A DNA stretch of 64,000 bases from Euptelea pleiosperma (GCA_035048495.1 CM068553.1:20461190-20525189); one strand, 5' to 3'; positions 1 to 10,897 are shown, counted from the stretch's first letter. A program made the numbers and translations. Notes: generated from the letters alone by a model not told the origin.

Positions 1-2
1 AC

Positions 3-1790
3 AGTTTCTGTGAGAATCAAGGTGATCACTCTCAACAATGGTATGACAATTCTGCGTATCATCATGATACTCCAGTCTCGCACACTTCTACAGGGTATGA
101 TAATCACAGAGATCCGGAGTACAATTCTGTACTCCAAGAACTTAAAAATTCAGTCTCTGCCCTTCGTGCCGCAGTCCAGCAACCTGTGTACCATTCCCAG
201 TCTGTAGGATATTACCCTCCTATCCAGCAAGATGTCTGTACCTTTCCATCTCCAATGCAGACATCCTATGACAACACTTATTATCAGGATAATAGGAGTC
301 ACCATAACTTTGGTTGGGAACAGTCTGCCCTCCCGCAGCAACTGCCGCAGGATAATTATCCTTCCGGGTTCCATCAACCCAATGGAGAGTATGACTGGCA
401 ATACTCGCAATCCCAGTACCCGTCATATCCACAGAATGACTATTCTGATCAACAGTGGGCCCCTCGGGATTTTCAGAGTCAGCAACTAGTCCCAGACTCC
501 ACTTTGCCTTACAACTTTCATACCCAGTCGGACTACAATCAAGAGGTGGCACCTCAGCTCCCCTTGGTTGAACTACCTCCGTTGGCTACTAACCCTGGTC
601 TAGAGGACCTTCTCTCTAAGTACATTGCCCAGCTAGAGCACCAACAACAGCAATCTATGGAAAGCTTGGAGCAACGTCTAGTTCAATTAGAAAATGAGAG
701 AGAGGAAGTCAACTTCACTAGTCCACCAATAGCCTATCCTGAGGAGAATGATATGGCCACTGTTTATAATGAGGAGCCGCACAATTGGACCCAGTACCAC
801 CATTGTGAGGAAGAAATAGAAATTGTACCCACCCCTAGATCGAGCCAGACTATTGAGGAGCCAGTGTTTCCTTCTTCGGTGCCTTTCAAAGCACCACATC
901 CTGAACCTACCTCAGAGCAACCTATTTCTCAATCTCCCACTGCTGCTTCTAACCTGGACCCTGAAGATGATCATCATGACACTGAGTTTTGTCTCGATCG
1001 TAGGATCCCTGCTGTCATAGATCTACCGTTCCTCCCCACCTCCCTTGGATTGTGCAACAATTGTGATGAACCCGAGTCTCAATCTTTGGTGCCCTTAACA
1101 GCACCAACTTCTGGACTGAGCACAGAGGAACTTAGTCCCATCTCTATCTCTGATAATTCTCGCTCTGCTCTGAATGCAGACATTCCTACTGATGAGCCAT
1201 GTCTAGAAAATGGGCCTCCCGCTGTCCTGGACCTACCGATCCCTATCGAGGAGGAACATATTGAGTACAGGGATTGGAACATCCCTATCACATCAGGAAA
1301 CATCGAGAAAGAGGTCAACAGTTTTCACCCGTCACCCTACGTCGATATCTTCGATAACCCGTGTGCCGTAGAGAGTCTAACTCAGGATTCTCTCGAAGAT
1401 ATATTATCTAAGTGTCATGAACACTGTGAGTCTGACTTCATCACGGAGTCCAACATTTCTGGTATTACTGATCTGCAGGAGTCTGCTCCATTCAGATACG
1501 TTCCCGCAAAACTCAATGAGTTTGCGGCTCTGCTAACCACGGTCAGAGAACCCACTACTACTCCCCTCTCAGTCTTTACTGAGAAGCTTCTATCCCTCCC
1601 CGCTGAACTAAATGTTTTTGCGGGTCTGCTCAGAGAAACCGCTCCTACTCTCCTCTTAATCTTTACTGAGAAGCTTCGATCCCTCCCAGATCAACTCCGT
1701 ACTTTTGTCGGTCTGCTCAATGCCCTTCTCTCAGTCTACACTGAGAAAGACCTGTTCTACACAGGTATACCTAGACAAGGGATAGGATAA
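3..1790 (+). CDS. Non-pol ORF of non-autonomous element A1 (gag-derived N-terminus, unknown function)
   Basis: The frame is open from the window edge to the TAA at 1788-1790 (595 residues seen; the start codon is off-window). By comparison with 26575 the missing start should read MADERPLYET, which resembles the MAVERPLIET start of the gag fragment at 6330-6603, so the N-terminus looks gag-derived. The rest is unlike a normal gag: rich in Q, P, Y, S and E, with YHSQSVGYYPPIQQ-type low complexity, a short coiled coil around MESLEQRLVQLENERE, an acidic middle, and three imperfect C-terminal repeats (1500-1745) of the form FxxLL...SVFTEKLxSLPxxL. No zinc knuckle and no enzymatic motif is seen. 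This copy has no stop, whereas the second copy has three. I do not recognise a function; a structural or RNA-binding role is a guess. Confidence 0.6.
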   Translation, partial: SFCENQGDHSQQWYDNSAYHHDTPVSHTSTGYDNHRDPEYNSVLQELKNSVSALRAAVQQPVYHSQSVGYYPPIQQDVCTFPSPMQTSYDNTYYQDNRSHHNFGWEQSALPQQLPQDNYPSGFHQPNGEYDWQYSQSQYPSYPQNDYSDQQWAPRDFQSQQLVPDSTLPYNFHTQSDYNQEVAPQLPLVELPPLATNPGLEDLLSKYIAQLEHQQQQSMESLEQRLVQLENEREEVNFTSPPIAYPEENDMATVYNEEPHNWTQYHHCEEEIEIVPTPRSSQTIEEPVFPSSVPFKAPHPEPTSEQPISQSPTAASNLDPEDDHHDTEFCLDRRIPAVIDLPFLPTSLGLCNNCDEPESQSLVPLTAPTSGLSTEELSPISISDNSRSALNADIPTDEPCLENGPPAVLDLPIPIEEEHIEYRDWNIPITSGNIEKEVNSFHPSPYVDIFDNPCAVESLTQDSLEDILSKCHEHCESDFITESNISGITDLQESAPFRYVPAKLNEFAALLTTVREPTTTPLSVFTEKLLSLPAELNVFAGLLRETAPTLLLIFTEKLRSLPDQLRTFVGLLNALLSVYTEKDLFYTGIPRQGIG

Positions 1791-3750
1791 TTGTTTCCGT
1801 TCCACCTTAGGTGTCAGGAAGACTGCAGATTCACTCAGTCTCCATGAGTTTTAACCTGGTTGGGGGTACTTGATATACCCCCGTCATGTCTGGCTGAAGA
1901 CGTAAAACTTAGCGCTTTCGGAAAGGCAATTCCGGTATTCCTAGAGTACATGAGTCTCATGCATTTGTTATTACTGTTATATCTCTGAAAATGCAGGTAC
2001 ATTCATTCTCCCGATCATCAGGTACCACACACTGTCGAGTTTCTGCCGACTTGGTAACATCCTCCCTGAACCTTTGCATCATCATCACTGATTTTTCATC
2101 ATTTTATGTCCCGGTCATGAGCACCGAGGACGGTGCTGTATTTTGGTTGGGGGTGGGTATTTACCAAAACTCATGTATTCCTTTTGATAAATATATAAAA
2201 AAATAAAAAAAAATAAAAAAAAGGTTGTTTTTGGGGTGATTTCCGATGTTCTCCAAAAGTTTTCTAGAATTTCAAAAATGTGTCAAATACCCTGACTTTG
2301 ATTAGCTGAAAACCTCCGTTAAGTCAGTATTGAGGATGTCAATTTTTGTTTAAGGTTGGCGTTGAGTCAAGTCAAGTGTGACTACAGCAGGTTTGAAAAC
2401 TTAGAAAAACTCAGATTCGGCACAATTGTACACTATCAACATCAGAGTCATCCTAAGTTTGGAAATTCTAGAGATCCTGTGAGAAGAATTGTGGAGACCT
2501 AACCCAGTGAGCTTTCGAGCCTTTAATCATTTCAGAGAGTTATACAATAATCCTGAGTCAATGGATGACTCACTATTCTTCATGCCCGCAATATTCGTTG
2601 AGAGATCTCATTATCTTTTGCTTCGATCATGGAACTCAGAACGACATCAACATTGGATTACTACGACAGAACCTTCTTTGTATCCAGTCAAGACAGTATA
2701 CATGATAGTGCAAACCCTAGAAAATGATTTAGGCCATTTTTTCTGAACCATTCAGCCTTTTTACTCACCTGAATTATACTTCACTAGAAACCCCTTGAAC
2801 CCTTCTATAAAAGCCTTTTCTTTGTAAGCCCATTAACCAAAAACCCAGTTCAGCTACGAAGTGTTACTAGCTACCCTACTTTTGAGAAGGATAAAAAAAT
2901 CACTGATGTGGGTGTACCGTGAAAAGAAAAGTAAAGAAGAAAAATCAAAAGGAAAAGAAAGTGGTTCAAGCTGAAAACAAAATATGGAAAGAAAGTATGA
3001 AAAAGTGCTGAAAAGAAATTGAGCAGTCTCAAAAATATCAAGAACAAGAGAAAAATATGAATAAAAAGGAAAAAGAACCAGATAATGGTGTTACGTCGCA
3101 GGAAAAATGCAAGAAAATGACAATATCCTCTCAAGATCTTTGAAATCCTGTATCCCTTTATCTCTCTCACCTGACCTAAGCCTCATTACAACCCAGGAAA
3201 GTCCTACTTGATTCTAGGATAGTACGATCATAAAATGTGGAGATTGGAGAAAGAGAAGCTATAGAGTTTGATCTGACGTTCCCGAGTGAAGTGGTTTTCC
3301 AATCATGAGATCTTCTTCTGTTAAAGATGTCCTTCCTTCAAATAAAACATATGTGAGATCTTTTGCCTCTTTATATTAAATACATCTCCTCACATATAAA
3401 TTGAGAGAAAAGAAGAAAACCCTTCTTGTGTGATTCTATTCTGAGTGCTAAACGTGTGAGATTTGAGGTCGAGGCATAAAAACTTAGAGGTGATTTGGAA
3501 ATCTTTACTGTCGGATGATGAGAATGTTGAGCACACACACACGCAGAGTCTGAATATTCTGGGTCATGATTATCAGTCTGTAGTCTTGCCAAAACTCTCC
3601 AACTCTTCGCTAGCAAGTAACTATTTTTGCATCAATTCAATGATTTGACGAACGGTGTTTTCCCGGAGCTATATGAAAAAGTGTGCAGCATGTGCAGAGC
3701 CCTTTTAAGCTCATTTATTTCGCACTAATTGCCAAGGATTGGCAATATGC
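1791..3750 (+). other. Noncoding 3' internal region of element A1
   Basis: There is no convincing gene. The same sequence follows the ORF in the second copy (28342-30310). Two G-rich motifs, TTGGTTGGGGGT-like at about 1856 and 2144, resemble the true polypurine tract at 3751. A short ORF at 2489-2746 (RPNPVSFRAFNHF...) is broken in the other copy and is not recognised. The segment near 3160-3220, with CATTACAACCCAGGAAAGTCC, is of the type found in 3' regions of plant Athila elements (recollection, not a search). Confidence 0.5.
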
Positions 3751-3763
3751 TGGTTGGGGGTTG
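3751..3763 (+). promoter_or_regulatory. Polypurine tract (PPT) of element A1
   Basis: TGGTTGGGGGTTG lies directly before the LTR start TGATATTCGC. The identical junction occurs at 30310-30322 and at 15028-15040, as expected for the plus-strand priming site of an LTR retrotransposon. Confidence 0.75.
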
Positions 3764-4215
3764 TGATATTCGCTCAAAAGTGCTTATTTTAAGCAATTAT
3801 CCTTTTAGCGTTATTGCATTCTCCTACGTAAAATACTCTATTTACCTACTTTTCTACGTAAGAGTCTCTTCTGTTGCGTAGAACACACTTTTCTGGACGA
3901 AATGGTATATTTGCATGCATTAAACACATTTTCGGAAGTCTAGATATTAAGCCGTTCTGATAAAGTCTCATTACGCGCTTCTTCTGTCGCAGGAAACCCC
4001 GATGGGACGATTCTCAAGACTTGTGGGCCCAAATCGATCATGAAAGCCCATTATCAAAGCTTAAAAAGCCCACATGCTATGACTAGAAGATATGGGCCAA
4101 ATATGGGCTGAATAAGAGGACCAAAAAGCCGGCCCAAAGAACGAAGAGAGTAGGAGAGCCAATGACCAAGAGACGGACCAAAGCGTTTAAAGCCACATGA
4201 GTCAGCAAAGAATGA

Positions 4216-4290
4216 TGGTCGACTCTACTGGAGAAGCGTGAGGATGTCACAGTGAAGACCAGGGTTCCAGACCCTCCGCCAGTGTTTTTT
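4216..4290 (+). other. tRNA-like Pol III cassette inside LTR (B box plus T-run)
   Basis: GGTTCCAGACC at 4263-4273 fits the tRNA B-box consensus and is followed about 12 nt later by a T-run (4285-4290), a Pol III-type stop. The upstream half (ACTCTACTGGAGAAGCGTG) aligns with the D-arm/A-box half of the better-preserved copy at 17441-17514 but has lost the A-box consensus. It is a relic, not a tRNA gene. Confidence 0.55.
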
Positions 4291-4422
4291 TCCATTTTTT
4301 TTGATACTTTTTCTCTCATTTCTTCTTATTCTCTCTCTCTCTTCATCTCTCGATCCTCGAATCTACTGACTTAACCCCAGAACTCCTACCCTTCGGCTCT
4401 ATCTCATCTCCCTTAGCTTTCT

Positions 4423-4482
4423 GACCGTTGGATCTTCCATCGGACCGTTGGATCTTCAATCGGACCGTTGGATCTCTCTAGA
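4423..4482 (+). repeat. 20-bp tandem triple repeat in LTR U3
   Basis: GACCGTTGGATCTTCCATCG is repeated with starts at 4423, 4443 and 4463, an exact 20-bp period. The same triple occurs in the other long family T LTRs, e.g. near 22751, 30959, 37360 and 42018, so it is an ancestral LTR feature and a candidate enhancer. Confidence 0.8.
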
Positions 4483-4773
4483 TCCGTCGATCTACCAATC
4501 TGGGTCCCAATCAAGTCACCATCCATCCGATCGCCTTCAGAATGCCTGTCACATCATCTTGTGAGACGATGGACATCATCAGTCCATGTGGGCCAGTAGC
4601 CGGGCCCATCAGCATCGACCCGCTGTCCGACCAGTTAGTGGACCCCGCGAATTTCAAAAATAATTTTAATTAAATGGGGGGTCCACTAATTGGGGAGATT
4701 CCCCATAGAAAAGTAGCATTTTACTTAAAAAAAAAAAAAAAAAATTTAAAATATTTTTTTTATTTAAAAAATA

Positions 4774-4838
4774 CCCTATTTCCATTAATGGAAATAGGGA
4801 GCTTTATAAGAGGAAGGAGAAGGGTTCGTTCGAACCCT
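4774..4838 (+). promoter_or_regulatory. LTR core promoter: palindrome, TATA box, start-proximal hairpin
   Basis: 4774-4799 is a perfect 26-bp palindrome (CCCTATTTCCATT and its mirror). TTTATAAG at 4803-4810 is a TATA box. AGGGTTCG (4821-4828) and CGAACCCT (4831-4838) form a hairpin near the expected transcription start. The arrangement is kept at 42363-42440, 37724-37780, 23118-23195 and 31314-31380, sometimes with TTTAAAAG as the TATA. Confidence 0.65.
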
Positions 4839-4960
4839 AATCCCTCTCCCCTCTCCTCCTCTCCTTCCCCAAAACCGTTCCCAAGGTTTTCCCCTCCTTT
4901 TTCTCCTTCTTTTTCTTCCTTCTCTTCCGCCTCTTCTTCATCTTCTTCATATTTTCTCTC

Positions 4961-4987
4961 GCCGGAGTTGCAGGCAGCAACTCCGGC
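4961..4987 (+). repeat. Long inverted repeat (GCCGGAGTTGC hairpin) in LTR leader
   Basis: The arms GCCGGAGTTGC (4961-4971) and GCAACTCCGGC (4977-4987) are perfectly complementary around 5 nt. Homologous hairpins sit in the CT-rich part of most family T LTRs (9512-9536, 23297-23322, 31495-31520, 37910-37933, 38249-38273, 42540-42564, 48348-48373, 54632-54656). Confidence 0.8.
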
Positions 4988-6329
4988 CGCCTGCACGTCC
5001 TTCTCCCTTCTCCCCCTCTCTTCCTATCCTTCTTCTTCTCCGTTGCTTCTTCCTCTTCTCTTTCTCCTTCTTCTTCTTCTCCTCTTCTTCTTTTCGTTCT
5101 TTTCTCTTCGTTCTTCATCATCTTCTCCTCCTCCGGCGGACTGAACCAGTCCGTCAAGCACGCCATTAACCGCTGCAACTTGCTGGCCACCGCTGCTGCA
5201 ACTCCGGTCGTTGCTTGCACCTGCTCCACGCCCCTCTAGTTAGCGACTTTGTGGGGTTTTCTCGTCGAATTCCACCCCCGTCACACACAGTTTGCTGGTC
5301 AACACGGAACAGATCTACATCACGAGCAGATCTGTTCTCCTCCCCCTACCGCCTTCTCAACCACCGGACTGCCCTCCTCCAGCCGCTCTCCTCTCCAACG
5401 CCCTTATCCGTTTGATGGTTGCTGCCTACAACAGCCTCCCCCCAAACGTGCAGCAGCACCATTGCTGCATAACAACACCGTGAAAACGGTCTGAACTTGC
5501 AGCCTTGCAAGTTGCATCTCGAACTCCGGTGAGAACACTCCGGCCAACAACCTGTGCTCCTCCTCGTTCTCCATCAGGCGCTGGTACTATGCTCTACAGC
5601 AACCTCCAATCTACAAGGCGTCCCTACACCTTGCAACGTCGGCAGCCCCTCTCTTCTTCTTCATCTTTCACGATTTGTTAAACCGTTCACCATGGCTCAC
5701 CACGTGAAAAGGGAGGGATTCCAGCTTTGTTGATCCACCCCTCCTCCTCCACGGCACCACCAAACCAGCGTGCATCCACTCCTCTCCATTGCACCATGTG
5801 TGCTTCCCCATCGTCCTTGGCCGAAGCGATTCCCGGTAAGTTTCACCTTTTTCCTTTTTTTTTCTTCTTTAGTTTCTCTCTCTAAAACCTCACTTTCTCT
5901 CTCTACACTCGTTTCTCTCTCTAGTTTTTAGCATGTTCTCTCTCTATCTCTCTTTCTCTCTCTAGATTTCTTCTTTTTCTCTCTAAAATGCCTCGCCTCT
6001 CATCTTCTCTCCACCTATTCTCTTTTTATTCTTCTCTCTCTAGAATGCTTTTTAGTCTAGTTTCGATTATTGCTGATTTTTATTCAGATATTGTAAGGAC
6101 ATTTTGATTAATGAATGATGAAGTTTGTTTTTATCTATTATTTCTTGTGATGGTCCGTCAGTTTTTGTTCTTATTAGCGCTAATCCGAATAATCCCGAGT
6201 GCGGATCGACATCCGACACGAGCCACTGTGCAAAATTGCCCATTTTACAGGTTAAATGTCTCGGATCAATTAAAAATGTGTTGAAGTTAGGGTTTCCGTA
6301 ACCAACGACGCGGAAAAACCCTATTTTCA

Positions 6330-6603
6330 GCAGCATTTGGATCGTCTGTGGCCTAATCTCAAACTGTACCGCCGTAGTAGGTGGGAGAATAATGCAAGTG
6401 GGCGGATTAGCAGAGATAGGGGCGAACGTCTCGATAAGAGGTCGTTCGACTGCCATGACTACAAAGGTAGTAGTATTGGGGGAGGCGGGTGGGAAAAGAG
6501 ATGGGGAAGAATTCAGTAGAGGATCCACTGTAGGTACGTGATTCTCAGACCGAACCAAGCATTTGTTCGGACGATTCCAAACGGGCATACGCGAATGAGG
6601 CAA
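6330..6603 (-). pseudogene. gag N-terminal fragment of element C
   Basis: The frame runs from Met at 6603 and is cut at 6330 by the inserted LTR; downstream residues in that frame are LTR translation. Recognisable are MAVERPLIETFAPIS (second Met near 6456), then PPTCIILPP and VQFEIRPQTIQML, the pattern of plant Athila/Tat Gag N-termini (a short leader, a proline-rich turn and the FEIKPxxIxML-like motif). This is the only evidence here for a family T relative with an ordinary gag, the kind of element that could have supplied proteins to the pol-less A1 and A2. About 90 residues remain; it cannot be functional as seen. Confidence 0.6.
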
Positions 6604-8283
6604 GCTCTATACTTGGCAAAAAGTTGCCAGAGAGGAGCACTATCCTAAATGATGCACACCAAGCACAGATAATCCTATTCTAAGCAATCAGGATATATTT
6701 TAGGAATTATCTTTGTTAGTTTTGGGGCTAGAGTAGATTATGACAGTGGGCGGACCACTGGTTTATCTTTTAACCGTCGGACTAACTGTTTTGCACTCAG
6801 AGGTTCTCACCAAGCTACACTCTTCAGAGTGAGTCCTTTAGTACTAACTCTAGTTAACAACAAGGCAATCCGAAGCCTAGACAGACATGCTGCACAATGG
6901 CTGACTTAAGTACATCCCAGACTAACCGGATTGGTCAAGTGGATAAGAAGAGTGTTCCCTCGGATTAAGCTAGGGTTGATGCGTGTTCCTAGTCCACACG
7001 CAACTAACCGTCGAATAGTCCAAGATGCCACGTCGAGCTCAGTGTACTTGAGTAGCAGGGACTTATGGGTGTGTTAGACAACAGGGACCCATGCTCGTGG
7101 TCTTATTTCGATTGGATGTTAAGCGGGTTCGCTTTGAGTGGATTTTTCCTCGAACACCGGGCTAATTGGCTCTACTTCTTGATTCTTTTTAATTAAATGG
7201 AGCCTTGGGATCAAATCAGATGGAATGATGAGGTGGGTGATGAAATCCCACCAGTTTCAATTTGGAGCTGGGTCTGCTCTCTTAGAGTTGATTGATTAAT
7301 GGCCACGCCACGCAAGTCGAATAAGTTGTTGCTAGAAAACAAATAGACAAGCGGCAATGATGCACCCAATATGCTCTGTATCGCACTCAAGGCGAGGATA
7401 GAGACTTACCTCCCGTGGGCCACGCCACGGGGTCTCCTCCGTGGGTTAGGCAGGGGTATCCTAATGGGCTTGGGCCCGACTCCACCTCTTTGAGCTTTCG
7501 CTCCCTACCCACACTGGATCGTGTTCCTGCAGAAACAGTTAGATCGCACAGTCTAGGTATTTGGGATTCTATTTGGAAGATCCTTGCCTTTTTAGGGTTC
7601 ACTGAACAAGCACTGGATTTAGGCAAGTTTTTGAATTAATTTCCAAATTCGAGATGGGTTAAAATTTAGGAATTCCTAGATTGGAAAATACCTAGATTGG
7701 AAAGTTTCCCGAACTGTGGAGATCTTCCAAGAAAGATTTGATTGCGAGATCCCTTATAATTTTGGTAAATTTCCCAAAATTGAAATTCTGCTAGATTTGG
7801 GGTGTTTCCTTTTTGCAGACTTTTCCAAATTCGGAAGATTTCTAAAGATAGAAATTCTTCTAAAGAGGAAACTTCTAAGAGGGGAAACCCTAATTAACCA
7901 GAGTTTCAAGATTTTGGAATCTTTCCAAAAATCGCAAATCCTTGATTGGTGATTTCTAAAAATCTACAGAATATAAAACCCTAATTTTTTTGAATTTTGA
8001 TATTATTATTTTTTTGGTATTTTTCACTTAATCTAGGGTTTTTAAAAAACCTTAGAACAAGATCTAGCAGTTATATGGAAAGCAGTAAAATTTCTAAATT
8101 ATTACAAATTGCACTCGGCCTTCCGAGGCATTAAAAATAGTAATTTATGAGACTTCTAAAAATCACTAAAAACAAAAAATAGAAAGTTTCCCGAAAAGGT
8201 CAGGCTATCCAAATTGAGCAGCTTTTCGCTTTGGTAACTTTCCAATTCCGTCTTTACGACCTTTTTCGCACTTCTGGTCACCC

Positions 8284-8300
8284 GAGCGGCAGCGGCGCTA
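8284..8300 (-). other. Primer binding site of element C
   Basis: On the minus strand, AA and then TAGCGCCGCTGCCGCT follow the LTR end. It equals the PBS at 24784 except for one G to A change, and it is close to the complement of a plant tRNA-Asp 3' end (TGGCGCCGTTGCCGGGG). Confidence 0.65.
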
Positions 8301-8302
8301 TT

Positions 8303-10897
8303 TGAAAGTAGGTTTTTTCCGTGTCGTTGGTTACAGAAACCCTAGAATCAACAAGATTTGTAATTTATCCGAGATTTCCTGCAAAATTCAGAGATTCTAG
8401 CATAGGGATTCGTGTCGGATGTCGATCCGCACTCGGGATTAGGAAACGTGCAGTAAAGAACATAAAATGATTCTAATCATGATTTTTGATTTTTTTTTGA
8501 GATCGAAAAGTAACTCTAATCACTTAAATAAATAACAACAAAATTAAACTAAAAATAAATGCATAAACAACACTTTACTTTATTCATAAACTGTATGAAA
8601 AGATCCTTACAGGAATTTAATTTAAACTAAACAAAAACTAGACTAAAAAGCATTGAAGATAGAACTAGAGAGAGAAATTGAGAGGGTTCTAGAGAGAGAG
8701 ACAGTAAGGTAGAGAAAGTGAGAGAGAGAAAATCATGAATGTCTAGAGAGAGAAAGATCAAAGAGAGAAACTAGAGAGGGAAAATAGGGAGAAAATGAGT
8801 GCAGATGTGGGGTTCTTACCACTGATTTTACCAAGGAAGGTTTAATGGCCATGGAATGGATCTTGGGCGTTGTGGAGGATCTCCCTTACCGGTTCAAGGA
8901 TGCGCCAGGTAGGGATGGTCTCCCCTTCTCTTCCCTCTTCTTCTATCCTCTTCTTTCTTCATTCCATTCCCTTTTTTTTTTTTTTTTTTGATTCTTTTCG
9001 AAATTGAATGAAAGAAGAGGGCGTTAGAGAGAGGAAACCAAAACCGTTAGATGCACAACTTTAAGTTGCAGGTTTGGGCTACGAGAGGCACACCAGCAGG
9101 TGACTATTGCTGCCGTTTGGAGATGAAGGAAGTGCTGTTGTTGGTGCACCTCGTAGTGTTAATAGAGGCGGTACAGCAAGTAGAGAAGAACCTTGCTGGT
9201 TCGGCCAGCAAGGGGAGGAGCTAATGGAGGATGGCAACGTGGTTGAGGGTGCGTTGAGAGGAGGGCGGACCTGCTGGAGTTGCAGGTCCAGCTAGCGGTT
9301 CCGACAGCTGGCGCACAAGGGCAGCAAGTTGCTGGCGTTAGGGGTGTGGTGGCTGCAAATAGCAGCGTGGTGGAGGCGTACCAGTCCGGCAGTGCTAATG
9401 GAGAGGGTGGCGTTTCAGTCAAGGGAGAGATTGGAAGGAGGAGCTTTGAGACTGCTGGTTCCTCCGCCCAACAAGGGAGAAGACGTCGGAGACTAGAGGT
9501 TGCAGGTTTCGCCGGAGTTGCGACCTGCAACTCCGGTGATCTTTTTTTTTTTTTTTTTCTGTTTTAACGGGAAGAGAGATGAGGAAGGGATTGAGAGAAA
9601 GAGAAGGAGAGAGGGGCGGTAAGAGAATGGGTAGTGCAGGAGGCGGATCTGCAACTCAGACTTGCAGGTTTTGAAAATAGTAAGAAAGTGTTGTTGGCCG
9701 GAGTTGCAGGCTGCAACTCCGATGATAAAGATGAAGATGAAGACGGTGAAGATTGAGAAGAGAAAATGGAGGAAAACGGTCTAAAACCGAGGGGAAGAAG
9801 GGGCAAACGAGTTGGGGGAAAGAATGGAGCAATCAGGAGGGGGATTAGGGTTCCAAAGAACCCTTCTCCTTCCCCTTTTAAAGCTCCCTATTTCCTTTAA
9901 TGGAAATAGGGTATTTTTGAAATAAAAAAAATAATTTTAATTTTTTTGGGGAATGTCCCCATTTAGTGGACCCCCCATTTTTTAAAATTTAATTAAAATT
10001 ATTTGGAAATTCACGGGGTCCACTAACTGGTCGGACAGCGGGTCGATGATGATGGGCCCAGCTACTGGCCCACATGGATTGATGATGTCCATCGTCTCAC
10101 AAGATGATGTGACAGACAGTCTAATGGCGATCGGATGGATGGTGACTTGATTGGGACCCAGATTGGTAGATCGACGGATCTAGAGAGATCCAACGGTCCG
10201 ATTGAAGATCCAACGGTCCGATGGAAGATCCAACGGTCAGAAAGCTAAGGGAGATGAGATAGAGCCGATGGGCAGGAGTTCTGGGGTTAGGTCAGTAGAT
10301 TCGAGGATCGAGAGATGAAGAGAGAGAGAGAATAAGGAGAGATGAGAGAGAAAGTATCAAAAAATGGAGAAAAGTATTGGCAGAGGGTCTGGAACCCTGG
10401 TCTTCACTGTGACCATCCTCACGCTTCTCCAATAGAGTAGACTATCATTCTTTGCTGACTCATGTGGCTTTAAACGCTTTGGTCCGTCTCTTGGTCATTG
10501 GCTCTCCTACTCTCTTCGTTCTTTGGGCCGGCCTTTTGGTCCTCTTATTCAGCCCATATTTGACCCATATCTTCTAGTCATAGCATGTGGGCTCTTTAAG
10601 CTTTGATAATGGGCTTTCCTGATCGATGTGGGCTCGCAAGTCTCGAGAATTGTCCCATCGGGGTTTCCTGCGACAGAAGAAGCACGTAATGAGACTCTAT
10701 CAGAATGACTTCATGTCTAGACTTCCGAAAATGTGTTTAATGCATGCAAATATACCATTTCGTCCAAAAAAGTGTGTTCTACGCAACAAAAGAGACTCTT
10801 ACGTAGAAAAGTAGATAAATAGAGCATTTTAACGTAGGAGAATGCAATAACGCTAAAAGGATAATTGTTTAAAATAAGCACTTTTGAGCGAATATCA
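8303..10897 (-). mobile_element. 5' LTR of element C (family T, 2595 bp, minus strand)
   Basis: On the minus strand it starts TGATATTCGCTC at 10897 and ends CCTACTTTCA at 8303. It is inserted in an older family T LTR fragment; the right flank GGGTG (10898-10902) is the expected TSD copy. It contains the B box GGTTCCAGACC (10386-10396, minus), the palindrome and TATA block (about 9850-9911) and two hairpins (9512-9536, 9699-9722). Confidence 0.8.

Larger units (their letters stand above)
1..3763 (+). mobile_element. Internal region of family T element A1 (left-truncated by window)
   Basis: This stretch matches the internal region of the complete element at 22114-32982: position 1 here corresponds to about 26609 there, and similarity runs through to the polypurine tract before the 3' LTR. 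It holds one long ORF (3-1790) and about 1.97 kb of noncoding 3' sequence. No protease, reverse transcriptase or integrase is seen, so this is a non-autonomous, LARD-like derivative of a Ty3/gypsy (Athila/Tat-type) element. The 5' LTR, primer site and leader lie left of the window. Confidence 0.8.
3764..6329 (+). mobile_element. 3' LTR of element A1 (family T, 2566 bp)
   Basis: It begins TGATATTCGCTC after the PPT and ends with CGGAAAAACCCTATTTTCA. It is inserted in the gag of the minus-strand element C; the right TSD would be GCAGC (6330-6334) and its partner is outside the window. In order it contains a tRNA-like cassette (to 4290), a 20-bp triple repeat (4423-4482), a palindrome, TATA and hairpin block (4774-4838), a CT-rich leader with palindrome (about 4840-5100), CTCTCTAG-rich stretches (5870-6050) and a U5 hairpin (about 6203-6216). 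The promoter position implies a U3 of about 1.05 kb and R-U5 of about 1.5 kb. ORFs inside it are low-complexity shadows. Confidence 0.85.
6330..8302 (-). mobile_element. Internal 5' part of family T element C (minus strand)
   Basis: Read on the minus strand this runs from the PBS next to the LTR at 8303 through a leader of about 1.7 kb to the start of gag, where the A1 element has inserted. The leader is the reverse complement of 24784-26480 in the complete element, with the same splice-donor-like AGGTAAGT (minus strand, about 7407). The rest of element C lies left of the window, beyond A1. Confidence 0.75.

Noticed and set aside
150..410. Minus-strand ORFs opposite the A1/A2 ORF (also 220-552, 26758-27093)
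   Set aside because: They are shadow frames of the plus-strand ORF, with composition mirroring its codons.
6600..8302. Large inverted duplication with 24784-26480
   Set aside because: It is fully explained by two separate elements of one family inserted in opposite orientations.
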